The notes: generated by a model from the letters alone, not told the origin. Positions 45,955 through 59,493 are shown, counted from the stretch's first letter. The stretch is 64,000 bases of DNA from Panorpa germanica (GCA_963678705.1 OY783211.1:14460603-14524602), one strand, 5' to 3'. Made by a program: numbers and translations.

Positions 45955-46210
45955 TCGTTTGCTTACAACAACTGGTTGAATCAGTTCAATTCACGATTTG
46001 TTCTTCCATAAATTTGGCCATTTCTGTCGGATTGACGGACATTCTGTCCTTCTGGAATGAATTCATGATGCATCAAACCTGCTCGTGAACCTTGACCCTT
46101 GAGTGACAATCTGTTGGCCCTGCTTGAACGTTTTGTGCTTCTAGTAACCACGTTTTTATGATAACACTAACACACCATAAGTCTTTTCTAATATTTTTAG
46201 TGAGTGCACT
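45955..46210 (-). pseudogene. Mariner transposase internal fragment
   Basis: The minus strand reads A-G-L-M-H-H-E-F-I-P-E-G-Q-N-V-R-Q, matching the conserved mariner block around V-H-H-E-F-V-P-x-G-Q-T-V. Adjacent upstream similarity lies in another frame, so it is frameshifted. Only the middle of the transposase remains. Confidence 0.7.
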
Positions 46211-46260
46211 GTTGAATAATGCGCTATTGAAATGGACAGATTCAACTGACTGCAATAAAC

Positions 46261-48050
46261 AAACGGATTGATCGATCTTGCTCTAATTTGGTATAGTATT
46301 ATATTCATAAATAACGATGGCACTCTAGATAACATGGTGTTTTCACTATAATAGCTTACACATTAAATATTGTAACTTCCTTGCTAAACCTAAAAGAAAA
46401 ACAAATCTATAACATATATTTAATATCAAATATAAATACATAATTTTGATTAGATGTTCGTTCTAGTCTGGTCTACCAGACTGCAGACGATTGTCTCCAT
46501 TGTTTTAAGATGTTGCACGCAATCGATTTAGTTACAATTTGATTAAGCTTAAATTTGACAAAACCACACAATTTAAATGTTTCAAAAAATAAACTTAAAA
46601 ATAAAATATCATAATCACTTGAATTATTTCCACCACGCGAGAAACAAACGAAGCTGTCTAAGGCTTAGCAGATCAACGAGTACACTGTCAAAAACATTTC
46701 TTATATTTTTAATATTGCATGAAAAGGTTTGGATTATCGTAATTTATATATTATTTAATTTTCAAGTCAAGTTTAAATATTCTTTATTTAATATTTCTGG
46801 CTTTTACCGTCTCAACTCCCGTCGCCACTGGAAATTTGAGGTTTTTACATTTTTTTCATTAATTACTGTCTACAGCAAGTCAAATTTCAACATTGGAACT
46901 TTATTCTAACAATGCTCCCCGAAATTTACGCCGATACTGAACTTAAATAATGGATTTAAAATTATTGGCAAATGTGCACAAGTATGATCTCAATACACAC
47001 CCTAATTTTCAGTTTTTTTTCTTTTCCAGTTCGTGATAAAATTGCAAAAGTATTTTTTTGAAAATTTGCATGTTTCCAGAATAACTTCTTCCAGGAAGTT
47101 TAGGGAAAATTTCAGAATTTTCAAAATTTTATTTGAAAAACTTTGTAGGCGCCGTTTAGAAAATACCATATACGATTTTCATACCGGTTAAATATTGTTC
47201 TATATATTTGCATTCATTTTCAAGACCTTTTAGAAATTCAACTAATGCAATTGACTGTGAATCTTGTTATACATAATCTTTGCTCTTAAAAATATTTGTT
47301 AAATATATTATAAATTCTTTATATATATTTTTGACAGTGTAAGTCGACTCCCTCGCGCTCGTTTAAACTCATATATCCTTAAAACAAATCAGAAAAAATC
47401 TTTTTGAGAGCCGCCCATTAAGTCCAAAAAACATCATCAATAAAGTATAATATTTCTTTGTATACACATAATATTCTATCTGTTTTTTATAAAATAAAAT
47501 ACTTTCTTGAACCCAAACTTTATGGCGTTACACGCTATGAAAAATTGTTATAAATGACCCGATTATATGATTAAGAAAATTATTATTCTTGAAGGTTTAA
47601 AAAAATATTTAATTTTTTGATATATGGGTTGATGATTCAAAAATATATCCGTTCAAAATCAAAAAATACACTTTTTTTATATACTGAATAATATTGTTTT
47701 AATTTAATTTTGATTTAATTTTTTATTTTTATAATAGTAGAGTTTTGGGAATCAAGAAAATATTTGGTTGCGTTAGAATAATGAAGGAATATATGAATGG
47801 TGGTAAAATAATTTTATGAAGAATTTTATTAGGATTTGTAAATTTTTAAGCATACTTATGTGTTGCTCTTAAATCAAAGACTTTTATTTTAGTAATTTAC
47901 ATACACATTATAATAATTACACTGCTTAACTTGAATCATACAATCCTACCTGAAATCAAAGAAACGACATTTAAAGTCTCTACTTGAATTGTCAATGCCT
48001 TTATCTAATTTTGTAATAACTTAACAATATACACAGTGAGTTTTGTAGAC
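46261..48050. other. No gene seen
   Basis: AT-rich. The 110-codon frame at 46577-46909 has no recognised motif. Confidence 0.4.
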
Positions 48051-48192
48051 TCTAAATATCAACTGTGTTGGCCGTTACACATCGCTGTAACCGCTTCTCC
48101 TTCCTTCAACGTTTCTAAATATAAACCCACAATATATCTGATACAAGCATTGCGGACTTGTGGATGCTCACCTTTACAACGAAGCTCTGCAA
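48051..48192 (-). CDS. Candidate terminal exon or coding remnant
   Basis: On the minus strand about 45 codons are open from an acceptor-like TTTGCAG near 48187 to a TGA near 48055. They include H-P-Q-V-R-N-A-C-I-R-Y-I-V-G-L-Y-L-E-T-L and end K-E-G-E-A-V-T-A-M-C-N-G-Q-H-S. Codon use and amino-acid balance are protein-like, unlike the surrounding AT-rich frames. An in-frame TAA just upstream requires a splice site or truncation. The family is unknown; it could be a 3' exon of a host gene or a transposon remnant. Confidence 0.35.
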
Positions 48193-48199
48193 ATTCTTC

Positions 48200-50134
48200 T
48201 TAAGAATAGATCTCTACTGACTGCTCAGACGATTAAACTATTTTTTATAAAGTTTTGTTGATTAAACTCTTTTTGTTTTCAGGTATAAAACAATATACAT
48301 GATTTATTATAAAACATATGTGAAATTAAAAAATAAAAATAATTTAGTTAAAAAAAAAATATTTAAATGTCACAAATTTTGATTAATAGGGGCTAAAATA
48401 TTAAAATGTGTAATAAAATAAATCAAACCTGATGCGTGAGAATTTGAGGTTATTATAAAAAAGTATTAGTGTATAAAGTAACCCGTTGAAAAATATTATA
48501 GAGTAGGATACAATGCACTGTGATCTATATTACGGAGCAGTGGTGATCAAACACTTCCCAGAAAACATTTTGATATACATAGTATATTTAAGGTATATAT
48601 GTACATTCATCTCCATTGCATATCCTATGAATGTGAAATTGTTATGTAAAACGTTCACTGTATGTCATATGTATATACACTGTATTTATATATTATTTTC
48701 ACATTATGGAGCATATATGAATATACAGGAATATGATGATATGTAGGTTATATTTATTTCTTCCTAATTTCTTTGAATTCATTTAATTCTTCTCACAAGT
48801 TAAATAGTTGTCAAACACTGCTACACAGCATCGGCTGGCTGCAGAGCGGGTTGAAATTATAAAATAATTAGATAATAGTACGGAAATGAGAAATTATCTT
48901 AAGTGATTGGAAACTTATTTTATAACCGTTAAATTTATTAGATAATTGCGTCGAGTGTAAGCAATATGTTGTCAGGTTACTTGTTGGTTACTTAGATCAA
49001 ATTAAAGCTGATTATAAAAGGTAAAACCATGAAATCTTCAAATTTATTGTTTCTTTCATAAATTTAATTATAATTTTAATTATTTACATTAAAAAAATAT
49101 CCTTTTGTTTAGAATCACGTACGCTGAAGAGTTTAGAATATGGTTTAAGACATACTTCTTATAATATTACTTTGGTATATGTATTATTTTAATTGTGTAT
49201 TTATATAAAATAAATTTAAGTTAAAGGTCTTATTTTGTAATTTTCTTTTTGACGTCATACTTATATTTATATGCAGGATTTTAAATATTAAAAAGGTATT
49301 CAATTATTTAGGAGTTTAGCATTTAAAAGAAATTGTTCGAGTTCCAATCGGCCGTTGTTAAGGCATGCCTCATGCCATCCGACTGTTTCATAGATTGTAG
49401 TTGTTTCGCAGTAGTGTCTTTCATCATGAGATGAAGTTCATACTTAAATCAACGTGCCACTCTTTATACATATATATTTTTAGCAATATTATGTTTCACT
49501 ATTCGCCCTGACGTAATGTTTTCAAACGCCACGTGGCTCGTAAATGGACAACTGCAGGTCACGTGGCTTTACGTATTGTTTGTAATTGGAACATTACCAT
49601 CTTGAAATTTAATACAGTATTTTTTTATTATAAAAAACATGGCTTTAGAAATGTGAACAGTTTTATGGTATTGATATACTTCAACAAAATAATTAATTGA
49701 ATTATAAGCTGAAGTACATAATGTGTGCATTCACATTATGTACCTGGTGTTAGATACAACGATGACAATTCTGAAAAAGTTGATAAACTATGTCCAGAAG
49801 CTTAGCTTGATAAGTAGTAGCTAATAGTAGTAGAACTCCCCCTCCTCCTTTTCGTTGTTTTTTTTATCATAATATAGAAAACACACAAGTTTTTTCTTTG
49901 GAAAATACATTTAATAAATAAATACCAGAAAATAAAAATATAATACACCATTACATTAAAACGGAATAAAAAAGAAAGAAGAAATAAATATAGACTATAA
50001 TACAGTAAACTATAGATATAATGGGCTAATTAGCGAAAAAGATGATAAAAAGAAATTAATATTAATTAATGAAGTAATAGAACCACAACTTCGCTGTATA
50101 ATTGCGATATAGGTCAGTTTCATCGTGTTCTCAT
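48200..50134. other. No gene seen
   Basis: AT-rich. CACGTGGC occurs twice near 49530 and 49560 around a short spacer; its significance is unknown. Confidence 0.4.
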
Positions 50135-50340
50135 CCCAGTAAATACTTTGGAGTCACTTTGCTATCATATTGAAGATGCGTATGATTTTTTTGTCACGAA
50201 AGAGTTTATATTCAGTGTTTCTCACAGTCGTTTACATAAAATGTCTATGTTATCGACTACAAATGGCGAAACCACTCCACCTGTCGGTATACTAATGAAG
50301 ATAAAGTTAATGCGAACTATAATTAAAGTGCAATAGTGAC
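50135..50340. repeat. Dispersed repeat, copy shared with the right edge of the window
   Basis: CCCAGTAAATACTTTGGAGT through AAAGTGCAATAGTGACAGA is homologous to 63806-64000, same orientation, with shared blocks GATGCGTATGATTTTTTTGT and CCACCTG/TCACCTG. Confidence 0.7.
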
Positions 50341-51911
50341 AGACACGTCACAAAACAAGACACGTCACTAAATTGTTTACTGGGAGTTTACTTGGGGAGC
50401 TGTCATAAACCACGTGGTTCAATTTTGGACTCTTTAGAACCAGTTTCTTCCTTCATGTAGCCTATAGTGGCGTTTACCATTCTTCTCTTGGGTGCACAAG
50501 GAACAAGGCTAGGTATTTATTTCATATATTCTTTTATAATTATAAACATTCTAACTCGAATAGTGATAGTAACTACTCCTGCAAGTTATTAATTATTAGG
50601 AATATAAATGTATAAATAAAGAAAGTTACGTAGCTTGATTCTAGGCCCCCCTTTTCTGGCGTAGTCCTGTATAGCTTTCCACCTAATCCCTCCACCATTA
50701 AGGGCAACCACACGTGGTCTTCGTGGAATCCAATTTGATAGTGTAAATGGTACTAGAGAATGATTGCCAGATGCTAAATCTTGACTGATAAAAACACCGC
50801 GAAATTTAAAATACCGCTTGAGTTCAGATCGCTACTAATTAAGGAATTATGGTGCTATTTAAGTAGATAATCATCAGTATACTTAAAACACCCGTTACTT
50901 ATGCGTAAGAAGCCACGCATTATTATTTGTAACTAATTAGTAAAATTCGCAAGAGTTCAAAATAATTTAAAAATAAAATTACACCTCCCAAACATATAAT
51001 CTAATATTAATTACATTACGAGCTCGTAAAGGAATTTAGAAAATATTCAATATTTTTTTTAACTACTCATAGTTGGTATATGGAACCGGCGCAGCAGCGT
51101 TGATTCAAATTACGCCTAATAACAATTTACAAGTATACAACTAATAATAAATAAAAAAAATGGTAATGTTATTTTTTCATTTACTTGTTTTTACTTAATA
51201 TTATTTTTTCTTTAGTTGGTATTCAGTCATTTCTGTGAGTACAAGCACGCGATGTTATAAGCTCGTGCTGTTAAATCACACAATAAAGTATACTATTTAT
51301 TAGTATTTATAAATATGTTAATAAAAATCAAATAATTTATGTTTTGACTTACGGCACGGTCCAAACTCGTGTTTAGGAAAAAAATACCGACATGGGCTGA
51401 CCCCTGCACGCGCAACTAATAAACACTAAACTAAACTTGTAGTATTTTATTTTTATAATGTTGGTATTAAAATCAGACAAAATTATATTTACTATCGTTA
51501 GGTTTACCTGTTGCAGTGATACCAATTTTAAAATATCATTAGTTTTTATACATTGTAATTTATAATAAAATGTTAACGAGATTGCCGATTAATGTTTATT
51601 GACGCGATTTAGGTTGGTACTAGTGATTGTGTAATAGTTAGGTGAAGAACTAAAGTTCATGGAATCGATCTTTGACCTGGAAGAAAGTTTCTAAGTCGGA
51701 AATGTCTCGATACTGAACTGTGTACATGCAGTTTGTTATTTATTGAAATTGAATAATTTACAGTGCACTTTCATGTCGAATCTTGCTCACTGCGATACAA
51801 TTCTTTGTGAGAAGTAGAAAAATGACCTTGGAATTAAGTTGCAGTAAGCAAGGAAGCTTGAAACTCCACTGCAAGACAAATTTCTACCTGAAAGACTGTT
51901 AAACCAGATTT
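50341..51911. other. No gene seen
   Basis: AT-rich; nothing recognised. Confidence 0.4.
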
Positions 51912-51984
51912 CCACTCACTGTTTTTAGTTTTAATTTCAAATTAACCTTAAAACCTTAAATTAACACTAAAACTGAGTGAGTGG
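51912..51984. repeat. Hairpin repeat, 27-bp arms
   Basis: CCACTCACTGTTTTTAGT at the left is inverted as ...AACTGAGTGAGTGG at the right, with AT-rich continuation toward a short loop. An arm-like copy is at 16991-17045. Confidence 0.6.
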
Positions 51985-52525
51985 TAATGGTTCTTTGCAG
52001 TGAGACTTTGACAATGGACAAAGAAGCAAGTAATCCAAAGATGGTTTGAATAGCTTCCTTGATTCACAGACAGTATATTGACAGATCGTTAATATCACCG
52101 TGTCTAAGAGCATGCTAAGAATACTCCCCGTCGGTTACCTGCCCAATATTCCTTAGCTTAGTTTTGGAACACTATTCTACACTATATTGGAATCACCATG
52201 GTTATCTTTCCAATACACTATAGAACCGTTGACTCACCCTGAATAGCAATATACAGCCTCTGGGAACTGAAAGAAATGTCAACGCGAAGAAAGTGCACCT
52301 TGAACCTACTATATGATTGTAGGTGTCTTTCACTACCGCATTTATGTATTAGAGACTCATGATCTATTAGAAATATAAGGCATTTATTGTTATTATTTTT
52401 ATGGTTTTCGTTGTTAGAGCCACAAGAGACAAGAGCTCTTTAGACCAGATTAGCTCTCTGTTCAGTGTCATTTTTGATTTTAGTTTTATTTTATTACGCT
52501 TCATATTTCTGAAGTCTGTGTTACA
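51985..52525. other. No gene seen
   Basis: Nothing recognised. Confidence 0.4.
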
Positions 52526-52720
52526 CAATTGAGTTATGAACCATAACTGTATTTATATATTAAAACTGCACTGTATATTGATAAAGTAGACTACCAAAAC
52601 CTCTAGATTAAAAAAGTTATAAACGATTGAAGTAGTCATTTGTTTAATAATTAAAGGGGTAAAAATTAATAAAAAATGATTGAGTTTTTGACGTAATTTT
52701 CTTCAAGAAAAGTAGATTTT
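52526..52720. repeat. Truncated member of the GACGTCA MITE family
   Basis: Starts CAATTGAGTTATGAACC and follows 62026-62220 closely (aaaactgca.tgtatattgataaagt, aacgattgaa.tagtc, tttgacgta). The right half is missing. Confidence 0.65.
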
Positions 52721-52979
52721 ACACATTGTAATTAATTAATTCCTTCAAAGTTTAAATGTACAGCATGTTTTGGTCTCTAATAAGAAGGTGAAGGTGCTTC
52801 TTATTTCGTAGTATCATTTCTTTCCCACTCTCTTATTTCTTTTAGTTCATTGCAACACAGGTCATTACCGACTTTGTTAGGTTGGTATTTTGGAGTTTTG
52901 TAGATGGTAGTTGAATGTTTTCTTAAGACCTGCGGTTTCTTAGACTGTCCAATGGACGGGTGGAAGGTTTGCGACTCAC

Positions 52980-53025
52980 GACTTATCCCCAGGGTGTCGG
53001 GCTTCTCGGAGTCGACGCTCACCAT
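52980..53025 (-). CDS. Candidate first coding exon of a host gene
   Basis: On the minus strand an ATG at 53025 begins M-V-S-V-D-S-E-K-P-D-T-L-G-I-S, with GC-rich codons, and after 46 nt meets a strong donor GTGAGT (52979-52974). Upstream (53026 to about 53160) is a GC- and CpG-rich leader with GTCGTCGTCGG repeats, unlike anything nearby, as expected for a promoter-proximal 5' UTR. No downstream exon was identified at lower coordinates. The protein is unknown. Confidence 0.4.
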
Positions 53026-53160
53026 CTCACCAATCACCAATCACCGTCAGACTTTTGTTGAGACGTTCGTGTTCTTCAGCCGCTAAATGTTAACAATCGC
53101 CACTGCCACCGCCGCCGACGACGACAACGACGTTGCTGACGCTGCCGCTGCGTCATACGT

Positions 53161-56100
53161 TCAAATCATTTCTAAAAAGTAAAACGTTTTCATATTTGCA
53201 ATCATATACGACGAATGGGACGGGTAAATTACTCCGTACATTACACAGCATTATATTCAATTATATCATTTTAAAAATTGCATGTTACCATTATTTTTGA
53301 ATATCTCATGTACATTTTCTTTGTCTACTGCGTTTATTTATCATTTTTTTCATCGACAAATTATATGTTATTTGTGGCGATACTTTGAGACATGTCGCTT
53401 TTATGATGTTTTACATATTTAGAGTAATAACGGCGTTTATTGTTTGATTGTATCAGATGTAGAGCCCAATTATAATAACAATGCCTTACATATATATAGA
53501 TACAGACAGGGCACCACGACGGGGTAGTATGGTTGGGACCCGAACCGCTTAGAGAATCGAACAATTTTAGACAAGCTTTAGGACAATCATAAGGAGCAAT
53601 CATGGCTAGCCTACAAAAAGATCCCTCATGTAAATTAACATATTCTCAATTAATGGTTCTAAGATTTCCCAAAACAATCGTAAGAAAGTTACCATTGTTA
53701 TAGCACAAAACATTCGTTTCAACATAAATGCAATAACACAATATAGCACAAATACAAATTTTAATAATCAAAATTTTAAAATTCAGTACCGCAAGAAGTA
53801 TTGAAACTTCTCTTACGTATAAAGGGCATTAAAAATATTTAAATTTTGAAGATAATCCTTAAATTTAAATGTATGGTTAATAAAGTACCGTAACAGAACT
53901 TTCTACTGCTCTTATTATACTTCTAAAAGAATCCCGAAATTATTTTTCTTTTCCCAATCTTACCCCTTTAATAAAATATTATATGAATTACAAGTAATAC
54001 CAATGTTTTGTGTTTTGCGGGCATGTGTGTGTGTATGTACATCTGAGCGTTATAATTACCGCCTTACAAATAAAACAAAACATTAATATTTAATAACATA
54101 CTAATTAATAAACGTTATACTTCTAACAATCCCTCACTAATTATGAATCTACAATTATAACTGATAATTATAATTATTTACATGCTAATTGCTAGTTTTA
54201 AATATTTTTTTAAAATTCATCATTCTATACGCATGCTATTGTAATAAAATCAAATACAGAGTTGTATTAGGAGTAAATTGCCCTGTTATTAAAATATATT
54301 TCAAATGTCATTTTTGTATTATTATTTGAAACAAGAGAATCAAACATTTTGTTGCAAATACTTATTTATATAATTAATGTGTATATTTATTATAATTAAT
54401 AATTATTATTTTTGTAGACAAATTGTTTAACATAAATATTTAAAACCGGTGACAAAACATCGCGCAGAAATGCGCATCCGACTATCATTTTAAAAATTCG
54501 TTAGAATTGGTTTAAGCCAGCAATTCATCTAGAAGAACTGTGCAAAATTTTAAAAAGATCGCTGCATTGGTTTTTAATCCACTTTATTGTCCACTTTTTC
54601 CAACAGCTGAATTTTCAAAATTTTTAAATGAAATTTGTATATCGTATTATTTAAATGTGGTTTTTTTTATATGGTTAAAAGTTTGAACAAAATAAATGTT
54701 TTATTATATTTAAAGAAATTAGAGAAAATTTACTCTTTTTTAACCTTCAAAACCCGTAACGTAAATAAAAAGCGAATGGATTATTTATATTGTCAATAAA
54801 CATAAATATCAATATCTTTATTTCTACTTAAATTGGAGGTACTAAAAACAGAATAAATAATTCTACGAAACTTAATTCTTATGAACTAAATTCTCCTCTG
54901 CTTTCCATGCCATCTATTGTGTTGTAACATATTCTATGCGTTTGTGATACTGCAGATGATATATTAATGATACACGTAAAATGTAGTTTTTAATTTCTAG
55001 TTACGTATAAGCTCATCAACATTAATATTTTGTGCAGATAACAAAATAAAAGAACAGTTTAAAGATTACAAGAACTTAATGCTGTAGAACTAAGGTCCAG
55101 AAGTGCTAGTTCGCCCAGACGCATTGGCTGTACATGTCAATGAGGAAGGGAGTGCGGGAGGGAATTTGCAGCGACTGCTAGAGTTTTAGTATTATCTGTA
55201 CCTGCATTTCGCTTGTAAATTTCCGAGTATAGAAACTTTTTCTACGTATAAAGGACATAGATAAAGATGTACATGTAAATTTTCGAGATGATCGTAAGAA
55301 AAGTGATTTTGTTGGGAACGTCGTTAAACTGAAATTTTAATTTCTAATAATTTCTTGATTATTATGACTAAATGAAGAAGAATTGAACCGCTTCTGGAAT
55401 AGGTTCTGATCTTGAATAGAGCTTGTGTGAACCTGTACTACAAGATAATTTTACACATGAGCACCTGTATACAAATTAAGACAACTCTATTTTAGAATCT
55501 CTTAAGCAGTTGTTAGAATCGTTACAATAGAGTCCTTACAACAGACAATGGAAACTGTTTCGTTCTTGTACATGAATTGTAAATTTCTGAACTCCAACTC
55601 CCGTTTAATGCACAATCCTTGTTTTATTTATTCCTTAATCTATCCCCTCATGAATCGTGTATCATTTTTCTCCAGGCTACGTGGGATGGACACTATGTTA
55701 TGTACTCCATGCACACACACACACATTGTTCTGTATCACATAGCGCACTTTGCAACAACTTCACCATAGTTGTATATATACAAATGATATAGTATGCGTT
55801 TCCACCGCACCGCGCGCTGTATACTGTATACTGTACACTGTACACTGTAAGCGGTTCTGGAAGATGCCATACGTTTTCTCTTTACTCTTCCCACTTTTTG
55901 TGCAGATTTTTTTGCTCCTTTGCTTTTTAAATTTATATTTTCCTCTACTACTTGCTGCTATATTGTTCTAAGTTCTGTATTGCTTGAATGCAGATTGCTC
56001 CGCAGCTAAATATTATGCTAATTTTTTTATAATATATATTTTGATATATAGTAAAGGGTATACGTCCAACTTGAACACAATGTTTTGCATGTAAAGTAAA

Positions 56101-56173
56101 GCACAAAAGTTTTGTTCTTTCATTAGAAAATTAAATATATTTAAATATTAAAATTTTATAAGAAATATCATGC
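53161..56173. other. Gene-poor stretch
   Basis: It would be the upstream region of the candidate exon at 53.0 kb. Contains a CA microsatellite near 55712 and a TGTACACTGTACACTG short repeat near 55833. Confidence 0.4.
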
Positions 56174-56865
56174 TATATTATAATGTCCCAGGTGTATATT
56201 TATGATCTTATCCTATATTATAATGTTCCAACTGTATATTTATATTCTTATATGTTTGGTACTGATTTGTATGGTAGCTCGAAAACGCTTCCTTTATGTT
56301 TTTGAAAATTGCCTATTTCGTAGAGAATAAAATTCTAAGATCTTTGGCGTCCCCGGATTTTTCCATGAATTTTCTGGAAACCCGTAATTTCGGAAAAACT
56401 GAAAAAAAGTAAGCTCTTTTTTGCTGTATAACTTTTTATTCGTAGAAGATTGAAAGATTAAATTTTGCATGTGTATTACACTAGCGAATGTGAACATATT
56501 TCCAAATTTAGAAATTCAAAATTTAATTAAAGGGGCGCCTAGAAAATTAGGGGGCCCGGTAGGAAACTTTGGGGAAAGCTCAAATTTTGGATATTGTAAT
56601 AATTGAACCAGTTAAATATTTCAATTTAAAAATGGAATTAAAATTTGAAATGAAATTCAATTCACATACAAAGGACTGTCGTCGCTTGCGACGGGGGTAA
56701 CCTATAGTGATCTTATATTCTTATATGTTTTGTAGTGAATTTTGTATGGTGGCTCGAGAACGGCTCTGTCAATGTTTTTAAAAATTTCCTATTTCGTAGA
56801 GAAAAAAATTCTAAGACTTTTGGCGTGCTGGCATTACTCCCTGAATTCTGTGGAAACCAACAATA
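56174..56865. repeat. Direct duplication of about 140 bp, offset about 480 bp
   Basis: CTTATATGTTTGGTACTGAT through TTTTCTGGAAACC (about 56248-56385) is repeated as CTTATATGTTTTGTAGTGAA through TTCTGTGGAAACC (about 56723-56860). A shorter 40-bp tandem (ctatattataatgt.cca..tgtatatttat) lies at 56174-56250. Confidence 0.65.
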
Positions 56866-57202
56866 TATCGTAACGATATACTCAATCGTCTTTAATCGTT
56901 CTGCTTAATATTCACTGCTATTACAACTTCTACTACAAAGGGCCATGTTTCTAACTGCGTAATTGTCCAACATTATCTTTCTTGCATCATACTTTAGTTT
57001 TTGTTTCATTATACCAATAACAATAATTATTTTAATGAATTCCAAGCTTTGGAAGAACACCACAAGACACACAATTATCAAATAAAATATTATTACTGGT
57101 AATTTGAAAGATTCTCCTCTTATTCCTATCTACTCCTTGTATTATAATGCAATCATTTTCAAATTACACCAGATTATAAGACTAAATGATACTTAGAGAC
57201 AA

Positions 57203-57488
57203 TTACATTTGATATTTCGCATGATATTCTAATGCGATACGATGGGCTGCGATGTTTTCAGTTTCTCTTGGCTTCCACTTCCTCCGGTCGTCGTTTATCC
57301 TTGTTGTTGTTCTCCGGATGGACTTAGAGGATGGCTTCCTGTACGGAGTGTACGCCATACGCCGTACGCAGATCCACCAACTCTTTGGAACTGCTCTGCT
57401 GCTCTCCGTTCTGATCTCCGTACTCCCCGGCATTTTATTATTCGCGACTTCACAAACCATTATTACTCAGGAATGTGGTAGACTATAA
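57203..57488. other. GC-richer segment open on both strands
   Basis: On plus, 57252-57488 reads a hydrophobic frame (G-T-A-L-L-L-S-V-L-I-S-V-L-P-G-I-L-L-F) after M-D-L-E-D-G-F-L-Y-G-V. On minus, 57203-57460 reads a basic frame (Y-R-K-P-S-S-K-S-I-R-R-T-T-T-R). Base composition differs from the flanks, suggesting a former exon, but which strand is coding cannot be decided. Confidence 0.3.
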
Positions 57489-57491
57489 GAT

Positions 57492-58639
57492 GATGTAGTT
57501 AGTGTTGCCCAAATGCAAGAACAAGACGAGACTTAGCCAGTCTTGGTCTTGGTCTTGCGCCAATACACCTGGTCTTGGTCTTGGTTTTGGTCTTGCGCTC
57601 CCAGTCTTGGTCTTGGTCTTGGTCTTGCAGCAAGAGTCTTGCAAGTCTTGCAATTACCTATTAGTCTATTACTATTTATTAAAGTTTACTTTAAATCTTA
57701 GAAAAACGTATTAGAATTGGAACATTGTGAGCTTGAATTAACATGGCCATAGTAAAGATCAAGCAGATTAATAAATAACTGAAGATTTGATAAGAAATTC
57801 GAAAAATCAACTGACCTATATGTCGTTTTCCATGGAAGTAACTGTTTCTTAATAAACATTTATGATTTATAAGCTTACATTACATATTATATATTACATA
57901 TTATAATTACTTACTAGAATGAATTATTATGACATCTACTACCTATCCTCACCATTTTATCCTAATCATAATACTACTTGCGTGATCAGTATAATGTATT
58001 TATTTTCATTCTAAGCACTCTGAAACTTATTTATTCTTTGGAACACCTGTAGGTACTCTTAAAATTCGAAATTATTTTGCATGAATAGTGTCAAATGTTA
58101 TGATTTCGGCGCGGCGGCAACGATTGTTTTAGATTTCAAAAGAAGCCGCCGGCGCGTGTATCATAACCATGTACTTCCGAAAAGCGGCAAATTTCTTTGA
58201 GAAGTAAGTACAAAACCTTTGATGCCGCATTATCAAAGTGCCGATGGTTAAAACATAACTATGCATGCACTCAGTTTGATTTTAATAGATATTTTTTTAT
58301 TCGCTATGTTTATGGTATTAGTCGTAATGCGCATAGGTCCAGTTTTTCATATTCTTTGATATAGTTTTTTGCGTCTCATAGAATTCCTAAGCGTACCTAC
58401 CTACCTATACACCGAACTGTTACACCTAACTACTCCGTGAAATAGCGCTAAGTCCTAGCTGCAAGACGCAAGAGTCTTGCAGGCTATGTCTTGTTCTTGC
58501 TCAAGTCTTGCACGGTCAGTCTTGGTCTTGGTCTTGCTAAAAATACGCGGTCTTGTTCTTGGTCTTGGTCTTGCAAAAACGCAAGAACAAGACCAAGACT
58601 GCAAGACCAAGACTGAATTTGGGCAACACTAGATGTAGT
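57492..58639. mobile_element. hAT-type non-autonomous element with subterminal TCTTGG arrays (1132 bp)
   Basis: The element 57500-58631 has perfect 15-bp terminal inverted repeats TAGTGTTGCCCAAAT and an exact 8-bp duplication GATGTAGT (57492-57499, 58632-58639), diagnostic of hAT. Both subterminal regions (about 57515-57650 and 58460-58615) are packed with TCTTGG/CAAGAC hexamers, inverted with respect to each other at the right end. No transposase frame exists inside; the leucine-rich frame at 57502-57714 is only translated hexamers. Confidence 0.88.
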
Positions 58640-59493
58640 GTACTGGATAAGATGGGTTATTAAAGAAATATTTGAATTCGGAGGAGCTCTTTTGTATTAG
58701 ATTAGATTCAAAATCGAAAAAAATTATTTTTTGTTAGAAAATGTAATTAAATGAATCATTGGACAAACTTACAAGAAGAGATCGGATTCAAGGAGCACAT
58801 CGCTTTTATACTCTATTGGAAATTCTCTCCACATAAAATTAATAACTAATATCCTTATCCTAAACAAATATCATTTAACAAATAAAATCAAGGGGCGCCA
58901 AATTCATATATTTGGAAAACTAGGTGCATTCCGAAAGGTATTATCGGAGAATTGTTTATTTTTAGTTTGTTAAACAAATTTCTCTTTAGGGGAAATGACC
59001 TTTTCTAACAGAAGGAAAAGAAAAAATTATGTAGTGTACTTGTGTAGTCAATTCTTGCTCCAGATCGAAAATATAGTAGATGCGTTACTGGTCTGACATG
59101 GTCAATATAGTCCGACTCCCATAAACCGTGGTATTTCTAGTTACAGTTTATGATTTGCCTAAATCTTTTAAGAAACTACCTACACATATCACCTACACAA
59201 TACAAAATAAATCCATAAACTAACATAGATTTTACGAATTAGAAAAAGCATGGTTCTCTAATTTAAAGAATAAAATTAAGTAATAATCACAAGTAGAATG
59301 TGTGAATTTAAATTATAATCGTTTAATAGAATTCTTTAGATACTTTTCTTACGTATAATTATTCTAATCCTAATTTATTGTTACAAACTTAAAATTTTCC
59401 ACACTATGTCATTTGTCGCTAGTAGCGCTATCGTACTAGTTATATTGTGAGCATCTTTTTTCTTTGATTGAATTACTTTACTTACAGGTCACA
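58640..59493. other. No gene seen
   Basis: Would be intron if 59494-59703 is a terminal exon. Nothing recognised. Confidence 0.4.

Noticed and set aside
57502-57714. Leucine/glycine-repeat frame
   Set aside because: It is the translation of TCTTGG hexamers inside the hAT-type element.
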